Origin: an uncultured Burkholderiales bacterium
Lineage (GTDB): Bacteria; Pseudomonadota; Gammaproteobacteria; Burkholderiales; Burkholderiaceae_C
Reading direction: 5' to 3'
DNA: 19,657 nt
Assembly (NCBI GenBank): GCA_903953985.1
Contig: CAJBLW010000437.1
Location: forward strand, 1 to 19,657
Each line of letters starts with the position of its first letter. Position 1 is the first letter of the stretch. The notes under the pieces were generated by a model that saw only the letters and a list, made by a program, of their open reading frames with translations, was not told the DNA's origin and ran no database searches. Shown in pieces: positions 1-8,900 of the stretch. The position numbers and the translations under genes were made by a program.

Positions 1-2016
1 GAAGACGGCGACCGTTTCATCGAGATCTGGAACAACGTGTTCATGCAGTTCAACATGGACGAGACCGGTGCGGTCACGCCGCTGCCCGCGCCCTGCGTTG
101 ACACCGGTATGGGCCTTGAACGTCTTGCAGCCATTCTTCAACATGTCCACAGCAACTACGAGATCGATATTTTTGACGCGTTGATCAAAGCCGCATCGCG
201 TGAAACAGGCTGCATCGACCTGAACAACAAGTCACTGCGCGTGATCGCCGACCACATCCGCGCCACCGCGTTCTTGGTGAGCGACGGTGTGGTGCCCAGC
301 AACGAAGGCCGTGGCTATGTGCAGCGCCGCATCATCCGCCGCGCGATTCGCCACGGTTATTTGCTGGGCCAGAAAAAACCGTTTTTCCACAAGCTGGTGC
401 CCGATTTGGTGAAGCTCATGGGCGCGGCTTATCCCAACATGGCCGATCAGTCCGAGCGCATTGCCGACATCTTGCGTGTGGAGGAAGAGCGTTTCTTCGA
501 AACCTTGCAAAGCGGCATGCAGATTCTGGATTCGGCCCTTGACGGCGGCGTCAAAGTGCTGCCCGGTGAAGTGGCCTTCAAGCTGCACGACACCTACGGC
601 TTCCCGCTCGACCTGTCGGCTGACGTCTGCCGCGAACGTGGTTTGACTGTGGACGAAACTGGTTTTGCCACCGCCATGGAAAAGCAAAAAGCCCAAGCCC
701 GTGCGGCAGGCAAGTTCAAGATGGACAAGGCGCTCGATTATTCGGGCGCGGGCAACGATTTTGTGGGCTATGACGACCTGACGGCCAACGCCAAAGTGCT
801 GGCCTTGTACGCCGACGGCCATGCGGTAAACGAACTCCAAGCCGGTCAGTCGGGCGTGGTCGTGCTGAACAGCACGCCTTTCTACGCCGAGTCCGGCGGC
901 CAAGTGGGCGACCAGGGCATGGTCCACAACGCGGGTGGCCAGTTCAACGTGTTGGATACGCTCAAGATCAAGGCCGATGTATTTGGCCACCATGGCGAAA
1001 TCAAATCCGGTAGCCTGAAGGTGGGCGACGCAGTGCAGGCGCATGTTGACATGGCCGTGCGTGCCGCCACCGTGCGCAACCACTCAGCTACGCACCTCAT
1101 GCACAAGGCCCTGCGCGAAGTGCTGGGCAGCCATGTCCAGCAAAAGGGCAGCTTGGTGAATGCCGATCGCACCCGTTTTGACTTTGCGCACAACGCGCCT
1201 GTGACCGACTCCGAAATCCGCCAGATCGAAGCCCAAGTCAACGCCGAAATCTTGGCCAACGCCACGGCTCAAGCGCGTGTGATGGACATCGAAAGCGCCC
1301 AGAAGACCGGTGCCATGATGCTGTTTGGCGAGAAATATGGCGAGACTGTGCGCGTTTTGGACATTGGCTCCAGCCGCGAACTGTGCGGCGGCACCCACGT
1401 CAAAGCCACGGGCGACATCGGCTTGTTCAAGATCGTGGGCGAAGGCGGTGTGGCCGCAGGCGTGCGCCGCATCGAAGCCGTGACCGGGGTGAATGCGCTG
1501 GCTTATTTGCAGTCGCTGGAAGACACCGTGACGCAAGCTGCGGGCACTCTGAAAGCCCAGCCTGCTGAATTGAACAACCGCATTGCCCAAGTGCTGGACC
1601 AGGTCAAAGCGTTGGAAAAAGAACTCGCTGCAGCCAAAGGCAAGCTGGCTTCGGCCCAGGGCGACGAGTTGCTGACCCAAGCCGTCGACATCAAGGGCGT
1701 CAAGCTGCTGGTGGCCAAGCTCGAAGGGGCGGATGCCAAGACCCTGCGCGACACCATGGACAAGCTCAAGGACAAGATGAAAACCGCTGTGATCGTGCTG
1801 GCTGCGGTCGATGGCGACAAGGTCAACATCGCCGCTGGCGTGACCGCCGACACCGTGGGCAAGGTCAAGGCCGGTGAGTTAGCCAACTTTGTGGCAGGGC
1901 AAGTGGGCGGCAAAGGCGGCGGCAAGCCTGACATGGCCATGGCCGGTGGCACCAACCCTGCTGCCTTGCCCGCAGCGCTGGCCAGCGTGCAGGCTTGGGT
2001 GGCCGAGCGGGTTTGA
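1..2016 (+). CDS. alaS: Alanyl-tRNA synthetase, 3' portion (5' end outside window)
   Basis: Alanine-tRNA ligase charges tRNA-Ala in the cytoplasm and hydrolyses mischarged Ser/Gly-tRNA-Ala. The reading frame is open from base 1 and gives 671 codons; the family is usually about 870-880 residues, so roughly the first 200 (most of the class II aminoacylation core) lie upstream of the window. An internal ATG at 37 is not the start. Visible parts are the end of the catalytic core (ETGAVTPLPAPCVDTGMGLERL), the middle tRNA-recognition domain, the editing domain with its zinc-site HSATH (1081-1095) and CGGTH (1384-1398) motifs, a coiled-coil-like segment (about 1590-1670), and the C-terminal DHHA1 domain ending in a Gly-rich GGKGGGKPDMAMAGG stretch. 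All editing-site His/Cys ligands are present, so the enzyme looks intact. It converges with the crotonase gene; the 68-bp gap holds no strong terminator. Confidence 0.98.
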   Translation, partial: EDGDRFIEIWNNVFMQFNMDETGAVTPLPAPCVDTGMGLERLAAILQHVHSNYEIDIFDALIKAASRETGCIDLNNKSLRVIADHIRATAFLVSDGVVPSNEGRGYVQRRIIRRAIRHGYLLGQKKPFFHKLVPDLVKLMGAAYPNMADQSERIADILRVEEERFFETLQSGMQILDSALDGGVKVLPGEVAFKLHDTYGFPLDLSADVCRERGLTVDETGFATAMEKQKAQARAAGKFKMDKALDYSGAGNDFVGYDDLTANAKVLALYADGHAVNELQAGQSGVVVLNSTPFYAESGGQVGDQGMVHNAGGQFNVLDTLKIKADVFGHHGEIKSGSLKVGDAVQAHVDMAVRAATVRNHSATHLMHKALREVLGSHVQQKGSLVNADRTRFDFAHNAPVTDSEIRQIEAQVNAEILANATAQARVMDIESAQKTGAMMLFGEKYGETVRVLDIGSSRELCGGTHVKATGDIGLFKIVGEGGVAAGVRRIEAVTGVNALAYLQSLEDTVTQAAGTLKAQPAELNNRIAQVLDQVKALEKELAAAKGKLASAQGDELLTQAVDIKGVKLLVAKLEGADAKTLRDTMDKLKDKMKTAVIVLAAVDGDKVNIAAGVTADTVGKVKAGELANFVAGQVGGKGGGKPDMAMAGGTNPAALPAALASVQAWVAERV

Positions 2017-2084
2017 GTCGCTGATCTAGGACGTTTAGAGGATCTCTAAAGAGCCCTTGGCCTGGTGCATTCCGCTCGTGCCCG

Positions 2085-2873
2085 TCAGCGGCCTTTCCAA
2101 ACAGGTTTGCGTTTGGCCACGAAGGCATCCACGCCTTCTTTAAAGTCTTCGCTGCCATAGGCTTGGCGGATCAGGTCTTCGGCCTCGGGCGCGCTGTGCT
2201 GGACCAAGCGGCTCAGGGCGTGTTTGCTGACTTGCTGGGTCACGGGGGCCAAAGCGGTCAGGCGTTGAACCAAGGCGGCAGTGGCCCCGACGATCTCATC
2301 GGGGGTAACCAATTGGTGCAGGTAACCGCAGGCCAGGGCCTCATCGGCGCCGATCATGTCGGCCAGCATCAACATGCGTTTGACGCGTTGTGGCCCGAAA
2401 GCTGCGCACAAACGCGCCACATTGGCCACCGACAAACAGTTGCCCAGGGTTTTGGCAATGGGCACGCCCAATTGTGAGCCGGGCGTGGCCAATCGAAAGT
2501 CGCAGGCCGTGGCAATGGCCAGTCCGCCGCCCACGGCCCAACCTTCAATCAGCGCCACGGTGGGCATGGGCAGCGAGCAGAGCAAGTCGATGCAAGCCTC
2601 GATTTGCGCTTCGTAGGCCACACCGTCATCGCCGCAGCTGAAGGTTTTGAATTGCTCGATGTCGGTACCCGCCACAAAAGCCTGTCCGCCCGCACCGCGA
2701 AACACCACGGCCCGCACACCTGCATCGGCTTTGAAGCCCCGGCAATGTTCGCTGAGCTGTTGGTACATGGCCCAGGTCATGGCGTTGCGTGCCTGGGGGC
2801 GGTTGAAAGTGACCGTGGCCACGCCTTGCTCGACAGCAAATTCCACAGTGCCTAAAGGGCTGTTGTCTGGCAT
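2085..2873 (-). CDS. Enoyl-CoA hydratase/isomerase (crotonase) family protein lacking both hydratase glutamates
   Basis: A 262-residue crotonase-fold protein, presumably acting on a CoA thioester in the cytoplasm. The N-terminal strand region (VTFNRPQARNAMT, 21-33), the first oxyanion-hole segment (FVAGTDI, 66-72) and the second (GWAVGGG, 111-117) are all present, so the CoA-thioester site appears intact. By my alignment to rat mitochondrial hydratase, the two catalytic glutamates (E144 in GGGCELA, E164 in QPE) correspond to A119 and I139. It is therefore unlikely to be a standard hydratase and could be an isomerase, thioesterase, decarboxylase or hydrolase of the superfamily. The ATG at 2873 is chosen because it forms a TGATG junction with the stop of the upstream Bug gene, implying translational coupling; a further in-frame ATG at 2918 would overlap that gene by 45 bases. 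It is the last gene of the minus-strand operon. Confidence 0.9.
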   Translation of the reverse strand: MPDNSPLGTVEFAVEQGVATVTFNRPQARNAMTWAMYQQLSEHCRGFKADAGVRAVVFRGAGGQAFVAGTDIEQFKTFSCGDDGVAYEAQIEACIDLLCSLPMPTVALIEGWAVGGGLAIATACDFRLATPGSQLGVPIAKTLGNCLSVANVARLCAAFGPQRVKRMLMLADMIGADEALACGYLHQLVTPDEIVGATAALVQRLTALAPVTQQVSKHALSRLVQHSAPEAEDLIRQAYGSEDFKEGVDAFVAKRKPVWKGR

Positions 2874-3850
2874 CAGGTGTCCAACTTCACGTTGCTGTCT
2901 TTGACCACTTTGGCCCACTTGATTTGCTCGGTGCGGATGAAATCAGCAAAGCGTTGCGCTGAACCACCGCCGTCTTCTGCGCCATACAGGGCCAATTTTT
3001 CCACCACGTCCGGCATGACCAAGACCTTGTTGATGTCCTCGTTCATGCGTTGCGCCATGGCCGGGGGGAGTTTGCCTGGACCTACCAAGCCGTACCAAGT
3101 GGTGGCCTCGAAGTTGGGGAAGCCCGCTTCGACCATGGTGGGCACATTGGGGTAGCTGGAGGCCCGTTTGGCTCGGGTTTGTGCAATCGCGCGCACCTTG
3201 CCACTTTTGACGTGGGGTGTCGCAGCGGTCATGGTGTCAAACGAGTAACCGATTTGTCCCCCAATCAAATCGACCAACATGGGGCCAGATCCTTTGTAGG
3301 GGATGTGGATGGTGTCCACACCCGCTGCCAATTTGAAAGATTCGAGGGCCATGTGTTGGGCTGACCCTTGGCCGGCAGAGCCAAAGCTCACCTTGCCTGG
3401 GTTGGCCTTGCATTGCGCCACCAATTCGGCCACGGTTTTGGCGGGCTGGTCGTTGTTGGAAATCAACAAATTGGGCGTGATTCCGACCAAGGTCAAAGGT
3501 GTAAAGTCGCGCTCCACCACATAGCTGAGCTTGGGCATGAGGGCGGGGGCCAGTGCATGGCTGTTGATGTGTCCCATCAGCAGTGTGTTGCCGTCAGGGG
3601 CGGCCTTGGCCACCGCTTCAGCAGCGATCACCCCAGTGGCCCCGGCGCGGTTCTCGACCAGCACCGTGATGCCCCACATGGTTTGCAGTTTTTGCGCGAC
3701 GATGCGGGCCAGGATATCGGTGCCACCCCCGGGTGCAAACCCTACCAATATGCGCACGGGCCCAGCGGGCAGGGATTGCGCCTGTACCGCGGGTGCTGCG
3801 AGTGTGGCTGCGGTGGCGGCTGTAGCGGCTACAAAGGTTCTGCGTTTCAT
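2873..3850 (-). CDS. Bug/TctC-family periplasmic substrate-binding protein
   Basis: A 325-residue secreted solute-binding protein of the tripartite tricarboxylate transporter (Bug) family. These proteins bind small carboxylates or similar anions in the periplasm. The N-terminus is a clear signal peptide (MKRRTF, an Ala-rich core, then AVQAQS; likely cleavage after A24). The family's ligand loop follows (GFAPGGGTDILAR, about 37-49), as do the PVRILVGF and NRAGATGV segments typical of the fold. A good Shine-Dalgarno (AGGAGA) lies 4 bases before the ATG. No TctA/TctB membrane components occur in the window; orphan Bug genes are common in Burkholderiales. It lies between the class V aminotransferase (70-bp gap) and the crotonase gene (1-base overlap), which suggests its ligand is a substrate of this cluster. 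The ligand itself cannot be predicted. Confidence 0.95.
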   Translation of the reverse strand: MKRRTFVAATAATAATLAAPAVQAQSLPAGPVRILVGFAPGGGTDILARIVAQKLQTMWGITVLVENRAGATGVIAAEAVAKAAPDGNTLLMGHINSHALAPALMPKLSYVVERDFTPLTLVGITPNLLISNNDQPAKTVAELVAQCKANPGKVSFGSAGQGSAQHMALESFKLAAGVDTIHIPYKGSGPMLVDLIGGQIGYSFDTMTAATPHVKSGKVRAIAQTRAKRASSYPNVPTMVEAGFPNFEATTWYGLVGPGKLPPAMAQRMNEDINKVLVMPDVVEKLALYGAEDGGGSAQRFADFIRTEQIKWAKVVKDSNVKLDT

Positions 3851-3875
3851 GTTGTCTCCTGGGGTTGTGTTTTAA

Positions 3876-3899
3876 AAATGCACGCGAGAAATGCACGCG
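3876..3899. repeat. Two tandem 11-bp direct repeats upstream of the Bug gene
   Basis: AAATGCACGCG occurs at 3876-3886 and again at 3889-3899, a 13-bp period, in the 70-bp spacer between the aminotransferase stop and the Bug-protein ATG. It could be a regulatory or mRNA-processing site within the operon, or simply a small tandem duplication. Nothing in the sequence decides between these. Confidence 0.35.
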
Positions 3900-3920
3900 T
3901 AAGAGGGGGGTGTTCGTCAA

Positions 3921-5111
3921 TCAGTGGCTAGAAAAATGGTCCATGATGGCTTGCACGCCGCTGCCTTGCAGTGCCACGCCCGACAGCTTCAGCCCCATTT
4001 CGCAGCCTGCCACGGTGGCGATCAGGGTCAGGTCGTTGCTGTCGCCCAGGTGGCCAATGCGGAACATGCGGCCTTTGACTTTGCCCAGGCCCGTGCCCAG
4101 CGAACAGTCAAAGCGTTCGTGAATGACTTTGCGTACCGCGTCGGCGTCGATGCCCTCGGGGGTCATGACGCCGGTCAAGATGGGGGAGTAGACGGCCGGG
4201 TCGGCGCATTGAATCGGCAGACCCCAAGCCTTGACCGCCGCCCGCACCCCGGCAGCCCAGCGCTGGTGACGGGCAAACACCGTGTCCAGGCCTTCGGCCA
4301 GCAGCATGTCGCAGGCTTCGCTCAGGCCATACAGCAAGTTGGTGTTCGGGGTCGAGGGCCAATAGCCGTTTTTGTTCATCTCGATCATCTCTCCCCAGGC
4401 CCAGTAGCTGCGTGCCATGCCGCCCCTTTGGCTGACCTCGATGGCGCGGGGCGACAGGGCGTTGAAGCTGATGCCGGGCGGCAACATCAATCCCTTTTGC
4501 GAGCCGCTGATGGTCACGTCAACGCCCCATTCGTCGTGCCGGTAGTCGGCGCTGGCCAGGCCCGAGATGGTGTCGACCAGCAGCAAAGCGGGGTGCTTGG
4601 CGGAGTCCATGGCGCGTCGCACGGCAGCGATGTCACTGGTCACGCCGGTCGAAGTTTCGTTGTGCACCACGCAAACGGCCTTGATGCTGTGGCCCGTGTC
4701 GGCCTTCAGACGTTGCTCGATCAAGTCGGCTTGCACGCCGTGGCGCCAGCCTTCCAAGCCCGGCAGGCTGATGACCTCTGATTTGAGTCCAAGTTGATTG
4801 GCCAGTTTGTTCCACAAAAACGCAAAGTGACCGGTCTCGTACATCAGCACATGGTCGCCGGTGCTGAGCACGTTGCACAGAGCCGCCTCCCAAGCCCCGG
4901 TGCCCGAGGCGGGGTAGATCATGACCGGATGGCTGGTTTTGAAAATCTTTTGCATATCGGCCAGCACCTTCTTTCCCAGTGCGCCGAACTCGGGGCCACG
5001 GTGGTCGATGGTGGGCGAACTGATGGCCCGCAAGATGCGATCGGGCACGGGCGACGGGCCTGGAATTTGCAGGAAGTGGCGACCCGTGGGGTGAAAATTC
5101 GTGGTGAGCAT
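3921..5111 (-). CDS. Class V aminotransferase, serine/alanine-glyoxylate aminotransferase type
   Basis: A 396-residue PLP-dependent fold-type I enzyme that resembles serine-glyoxylate and alanine-glyoxylate aminotransferases. Those enzymes move an amino group onto glyoxylate to give glycine in the cytoplasm. Features include FLQIPGPSPVP near the N-terminus (13-23), the PASGTGAWEA cofactor-phosphate loop (67-76), HNETSTGV (150-157), the pyridine-N aspartate in LLVDTISG (D180), and the Schiff-base lysine in SGSQKGLMLPPG (K206). A GTGLGKVKGRMFRIGHLG segment is typical of the family's C-terminal domain. The ATG at 5111 is preferred over an in-frame TTG at 5120 because AAAGG lies at a workable distance from it but almost touches the TTG. 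It is the first gene of a three-gene minus-strand operon and divergent from gntR. Length and motifs are normal; the substrate pair is inferred from the family only. Confidence 0.93.
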   Translation of the reverse strand: MLTTNFHPTGRHFLQIPGPSPVPDRILRAISSPTIDHRGPEFGALGKKVLADMQKIFKTSHPVMIYPASGTGAWEAALCNVLSTGDHVLMYETGHFAFLWNKLANQLGLKSEVISLPGLEGWRHGVQADLIEQRLKADTGHSIKAVCVVHNETSTGVTSDIAAVRRAMDSAKHPALLLVDTISGLASADYRHDEWGVDVTISGSQKGLMLPPGISFNALSPRAIEVSQRGGMARSYWAWGEMIEMNKNGYWPSTPNTNLLYGLSEACDMLLAEGLDTVFARHQRWAAGVRAAVKAWGLPIQCADPAVYSPILTGVMTPEGIDADAVRKVIHERFDCSLGTGLGKVKGRMFRIGHLGDSNDLTLIATVAGCEMGLKLSGVALQGSGVQAIMDHFSSH

Positions 5112-5140
5112 GCGCAGCAAAGCCTTTCAGTCTTTTCAGC

Positions 5141-5158
5141 CATTTTTTGTATTCAAAA
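5141..5158. promoter_or_regulatory. Candidate GntR operator, copy 1
   Basis: CATTTTTTGTATTCAAAA contains the palindrome TTTTG-TATT-CAAAA (5145-5158). GntR/FCD regulators commonly bind short dyads of this general TTG-N4-CAA form. The same 16-base core recurs at 5205-5221 with one extra T. Its overlap with the -10 of the minus-strand promoter suggests repression of the aminotransferase operon by the adjacent regulator. Confidence 0.6.
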
Positions 5159-5170
5159 TTTCTTTGTCAA
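5142..5170 (-). promoter_or_regulatory. Predicted sigma70 promoter of the aminotransferase-Bug-crotonase operon
   Basis: On the minus strand a perfect -35 hexamer TTGACA (5170-5165) is followed after 17 bp by AAAAAT (5147-5142) as a weak -10. The -10 lies inside the left copy of the GntR-type palindrome, so regulator binding there would be expected to block the promoter. The -35 is convincing; the -10 is only fair. Confidence 0.5.
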
Positions 5171-5202
5171 GGGTGTTTGTCCTAAAATTGGCCGATACGA
5201 CT

Positions 5203-5223
5203 CATTTTTTTGTATTCAAAAAA
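5203..5223. promoter_or_regulatory. Candidate GntR operator, copy 2
   Basis: The second copy has a longer perfect dyad: seven-base arms TTTTTTG and CAAAAAA around TATT (5206-5223). Its central G (5212) is exactly 63 bp from that of copy 1 (5149), six helical turns, so two bound dimers would sit on the same DNA face. It ends 5 bases before the gntR ATG, a good position for autoregulation. Confidence 0.6.
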
Positions 5224-5227
5224 TCCT

Positions 5228-5935
5228 ATGGGCATTGACCAACCTCCTGTTTTTCGCCCCGTTTTGCACGCGCAAGTGGCGCAGCGCTTGCGCCAGATGC
5301 TGGTGGAGGGCTTGATACCACCCGGCGGCAAACTCAATGAACGCACGCTGTGCATAGAACTGCATATCTCGCGCACCCCGCTGCGCGAGGCCATCAAGAT
5401 GCTGGCGGCCGAAGGCCTGGTCGAGCTCTTGCCCAACCGGGGGTCGGTGGCGGTGCAGCTGAGCGAGGCGGACGTGCACCACACGTTTGAGGTGATGGCA
5501 GGCTTGGAAGGTCTGTCGGGTGAGTTGGCCGCGCAGCGAGTGACCGAGGCTGAACTGAGCGAAATCAAGGCCCTGCATTACGAGATGATGGCGGCCTACA
5601 CACGGCGTGACTTGTCCGCTTATTACCCCATCAATGCGGCGATTCACCGCAGCTTGAACGCAGCGGCCAAAAACCCGGTGTTGACCACCACCTACAACCA
5701 GGTCAATGCCCGCTTGCAGGCGCTGCGTTTTCGCTCGAACCAGGACGGCGACAAATGGCAACGCGCTGTGGACGAGCACATCGCGATGGTCCAAGCTCTG
5801 GAAGCCCGCGACGCAGCGGCCCTGCGTCGGGTGCTGATGCACCACTTGGACAACAAGCGCACGGTGGTGATCGAGCAGTTGCGGAGTACCGCGGCGAGCT
5901 TTGCCATGGCAGAAAAAGAAGGACAGACCCCATGA
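5228..5935 (+). CDS. GntR-family transcriptional regulator, FCD (FadR C-terminal) subfamily
   Basis: A 235-residue DNA-binding repressor or activator, probably responding to a small carboxylate. The N-terminal winged helix-turn-helix spans about 10-75 (LNERTLCIELHISRTPLREAIKMLAAEGLVELLPNRG region, with the GntR signature SRTPLREA at 49-56). The FCD effector domain follows, with likely metal ligands H140, H184 and H206; the usual aspartate of the D-x3-H motif is N136. The ATG at 5228 fits the family's N-terminus; an in-frame TTG at 5210 lies inside the operator palindrome and is rejected. No Shine-Dalgarno is visible before the ATG, so translation may start weakly or from a very short leader. 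It overlaps the dehydrogenase start by 4 bases (ATGA) and is divergent from the aminotransferase operon, so it probably controls both. Confidence 0.95.
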   Translation: MGIDQPPVFRPVLHAQVAQRLRQMLVEGLIPPGGKLNERTLCIELHISRTPLREAIKMLAAEGLVELLPNRGSVAVQLSEADVHHTFEVMAGLEGLSGELAAQRVTEAELSEIKALHYEMMAAYTRRDLSAYYPINAAIHRSLNAAAKNPVLTTTYNQVNARLQALRFRSNQDGDKWQRAVDEHIAMVQALEARDAAALRRVLMHHLDNKRTVVIEQLRSTAASFAMAEKEGQTP

Positions 5936-8900
5936 ACGCCCCTTTGCCGATCGATTTGTCAAAGACCTCGCCTGAAGACGCCTACGAAAAAGTAGCCGCT
6001 GGCAGCAATGGGGTGGCCGCAACACTTGCCAAGCGCTTGCGCCAGCACGCCCAGGGGGAGGTGCTGTTTTCTGCGGCCGATCGGGGGCGCTACGCCACCG
6101 ATGCCTCGATTTACCAAGTCATGCCCTTGGGCGTCTTTGTGCCGCGCGATGCGGCCGATGTGTGCGTGGCCATGGACATTTGTCGCGACTTGGGTGTGCC
6201 CATCGTGCCGCGTGGTGGCGGCACCAGCCAATGTGGCCAGACGGTGGGCGCAGGTTTGGTCATTGACCATTCCAAGCACATGCGCCAGGTTCTCGCGGTG
6301 GATCCAGACCAGCGCACCGCCACCGTGGAGCCCGGCCTGGTGCTGGACCACCTGAACGCGGCCCTCAAACAGCACGGCCTGTGGTACCCGGTGGACGTAT
6401 CCACGAGCGCCCAAGCCACGCTGGGCGGCATGGCCGGAAACAACTCGTGCGGCAGCCGCTCGATTGCCTACGGCAACATGGTGCACAACGTGCTGGGGGC
6501 TGAGGCTTGGTTGGCCGATGGCAGTTTGCTGAACTTTGGTGCGTATGACCAAGCCCAAGGCCGCGCTCGCCAGATTGGCGATTTTGTGCGTGAGTTGGCT
6601 CAGCAACACGCCAGCGACATCGACGCCCACTGGCCCAAAGTCTTGCGCCGTGTGGCCGGTTACAACCTGGACATTTTCCGCAACCAAAACGAGCGCCCCT
6701 ACACGGCGGACGGCTCGGTCAACCTGTCGCATTTGCTGATCGGCAGCGAGGGCACCCTGGCGCTGACACGCTCGCTGACCCTGCGCTTGTCCGAATTGCC
6801 GCGCGCCAAGGTGCTGGGGGTGGTCAACTTTCCCACCTTTTACCAAGCGATGGACGCGGCTCAGCACATCGTCAAACTGGGGCAGGGCATGGCGGTGGGT
6901 CAGCTGTCGGCCGTCGAGCTGGTGGACCGCACCATGATCGAGCTGTCTTTGCAAAACCCGGCTTTTGCGCCCACCATCCGCACGGCCCTGTCGCCACACA
7001 TCAACGGCGGCATGCCCGAGGCGGTGTTGTTGGTGGAGTTTTCCGGGCCCAGCAAGGGCGATATCGCGCACAAGATCAAGGAGCTTGTGGAACTGATGGG
7101 CGACCTGGGCCTGCCCGGCAGCGTGGTCGAGATGGTGGACGATGCGCCGCAAAAGAACCTGTGGGAAGTGCGCAAGGCGGGCTTGAACATCATGATGAGC
7201 CTGCGTGGTGACGGCAAGCCGGTGAGCTTCATTGAAGACTGCGCCGTGCCGCTGGAGAGTCTGGCCGAGTACACCGAGGCACTGACCGGCGTATTCCGCA
7301 AACACGGCAGCCGGGGCACCTGGTACGCCCATGCTTCGGTGGGCACTTTGCATGTGCGACCGATTTTGGACATGCGCCGCGATGGGGCCAGCAAAATGCG
7401 CGCCATTGCCGAAGAGGCCAGCACCTTGGTGCGTCAGTACAAGGGCGCATTCAGTGGTGAGCACGGGGATGGGTTGTGCCGGGGCGAGTGGATTGGTTGG
7501 CAGTTTGGACCGCGCATCAGTGAAGCCTTTGCGCAGATCAAACGTGAGATGGACCCGCAGCAACTGCTGTGTCCCCAGCGCATCGTTAACCCGCCCAAAA
7601 TGGACGACACCACGCTGATGCGCTATTCGCCCAGCTACAAGGTGGTGCCGATCCGCACCGCGCTGGACTGGAGCGCCTGGAACGTGCAAAACGACCCGGT
7701 CACCGAGCAAACCAGCGCCCCCGGCACCGGCGGCGACCCAGCGCAAGGCCTGGCCAAAGCGGTGGAGATGTGCAACAACAACGGCCATTGCCGCAAATTC
7801 GATGCTGGCACCATGTGCCCCAGCTACCGCGTGACCCGCGACGAGAAACACCTGACGCGGGGCCGCGCCAACACCTTGCGGCTGGCTTTGAGCGGCCAGA
7901 TCGAAGGCCTGGCGGGCGAAGACGCCTTGACCAGCGATGCGGTGCGCGAGGCCATGGACCTGTGCGTGGGTTGCAAAGGCTGCAAACGCGATTGCCCCAC
8001 CGGGGTGGACATGGCCAAGATGAAGGTCGAGTTTTTGCAGCACTACAAAGCCAAGCACGGCCACACGCTGCAAGACAAGATGGTGGCCTATTTGCCCGAT
8101 TACGCCCGCTGGGCGGCACGCCTGGCCCCGGTTTTGAACCTGCGCAACCGCATGCCGATGTTGGCCACGTTGACTGAAAAGCTCTTGGGCCTGTCGGCCA
8201 AACGCAGCTTGCCCGAGTGGCAAACCAGCCATTATTTCAACGCCAACGCCGACTCAGCGGCCCGCACCGCCAGCCGCGAAGAGGTGTTGACCGCGGCGCG
8301 TGGGGTGGTCTTGTTTGTAGACACCTTCAACGGCTACCTCGAGTCGGCCAACGCGCATGCGGCCGTGAAGGTGCTGCAGGCTGCGGGTTACACCGTGCAT
8401 GTGGCCACCAAGCTGCAGGACGATGGCGGGCATCTGTGTTGCGGCCGCACCTACCTGGCCAGCGGCATGGTGGACAAAGCCCGCGAGAAAGCCCGCGAAG
8501 TCGTGCAAAGCCTGCTGCCTTTTGCCGAAAAAGGGCTGGCCATCGTGGGCCTTGAGCCTTCGTGCTTGTTGACGCTGCGCGACGAAATGCTGGTCATGGG
8601 CCTGGGCGAGGGCGCGCAACGCATCGCTGGGCAAGCCCTGTTGTTCGAAGAATTCTTGGCCCGCGAAGCCCAATCGGGGCAGCTGCAAGCGCTGAAAGCG
8701 CAAATCGCCCCAGTGGACCGTCCGATTTTGTTGCACGGCCACTGCCACCAAAAAGCCTTTGACGCGGTGTCCCCCGTGATGGAAGTCTTGCGCTGGATTC
8801 CGGGGGCTAAGCCGCAACTCATCGAGAGCAGTTGCTGTGGCATGGCCGGCAGTTTTGGCTACGAGGCCCGCCACTACGAGGTGTCCATGCAGATGGCCGA

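Noticed and set aside
2034..2050. Perfect 7-bp inverted repeat TTTAGAG-GAT-CTCTAAA between alaS and the crotonase gene
   Set aside because: The stem is short and AT-rich with no T-tract; it could be a weak terminator but the evidence is too thin to list it.
5210..5227. TTG start extending the GntR regulator by six residues
   Set aside because: It lies inside the operator palindrome and adds residues (YSKNP) unlike the family's N-terminus.
5959..8232. Long minus-strand open frame (757 codons) antisense to the FAD/Fe-S dehydrogenase
   Set aside because: Its His/Gln/Val-rich composition is typical of a GC-biased shadow frame, and the plus-strand frame carries all the family motifs.
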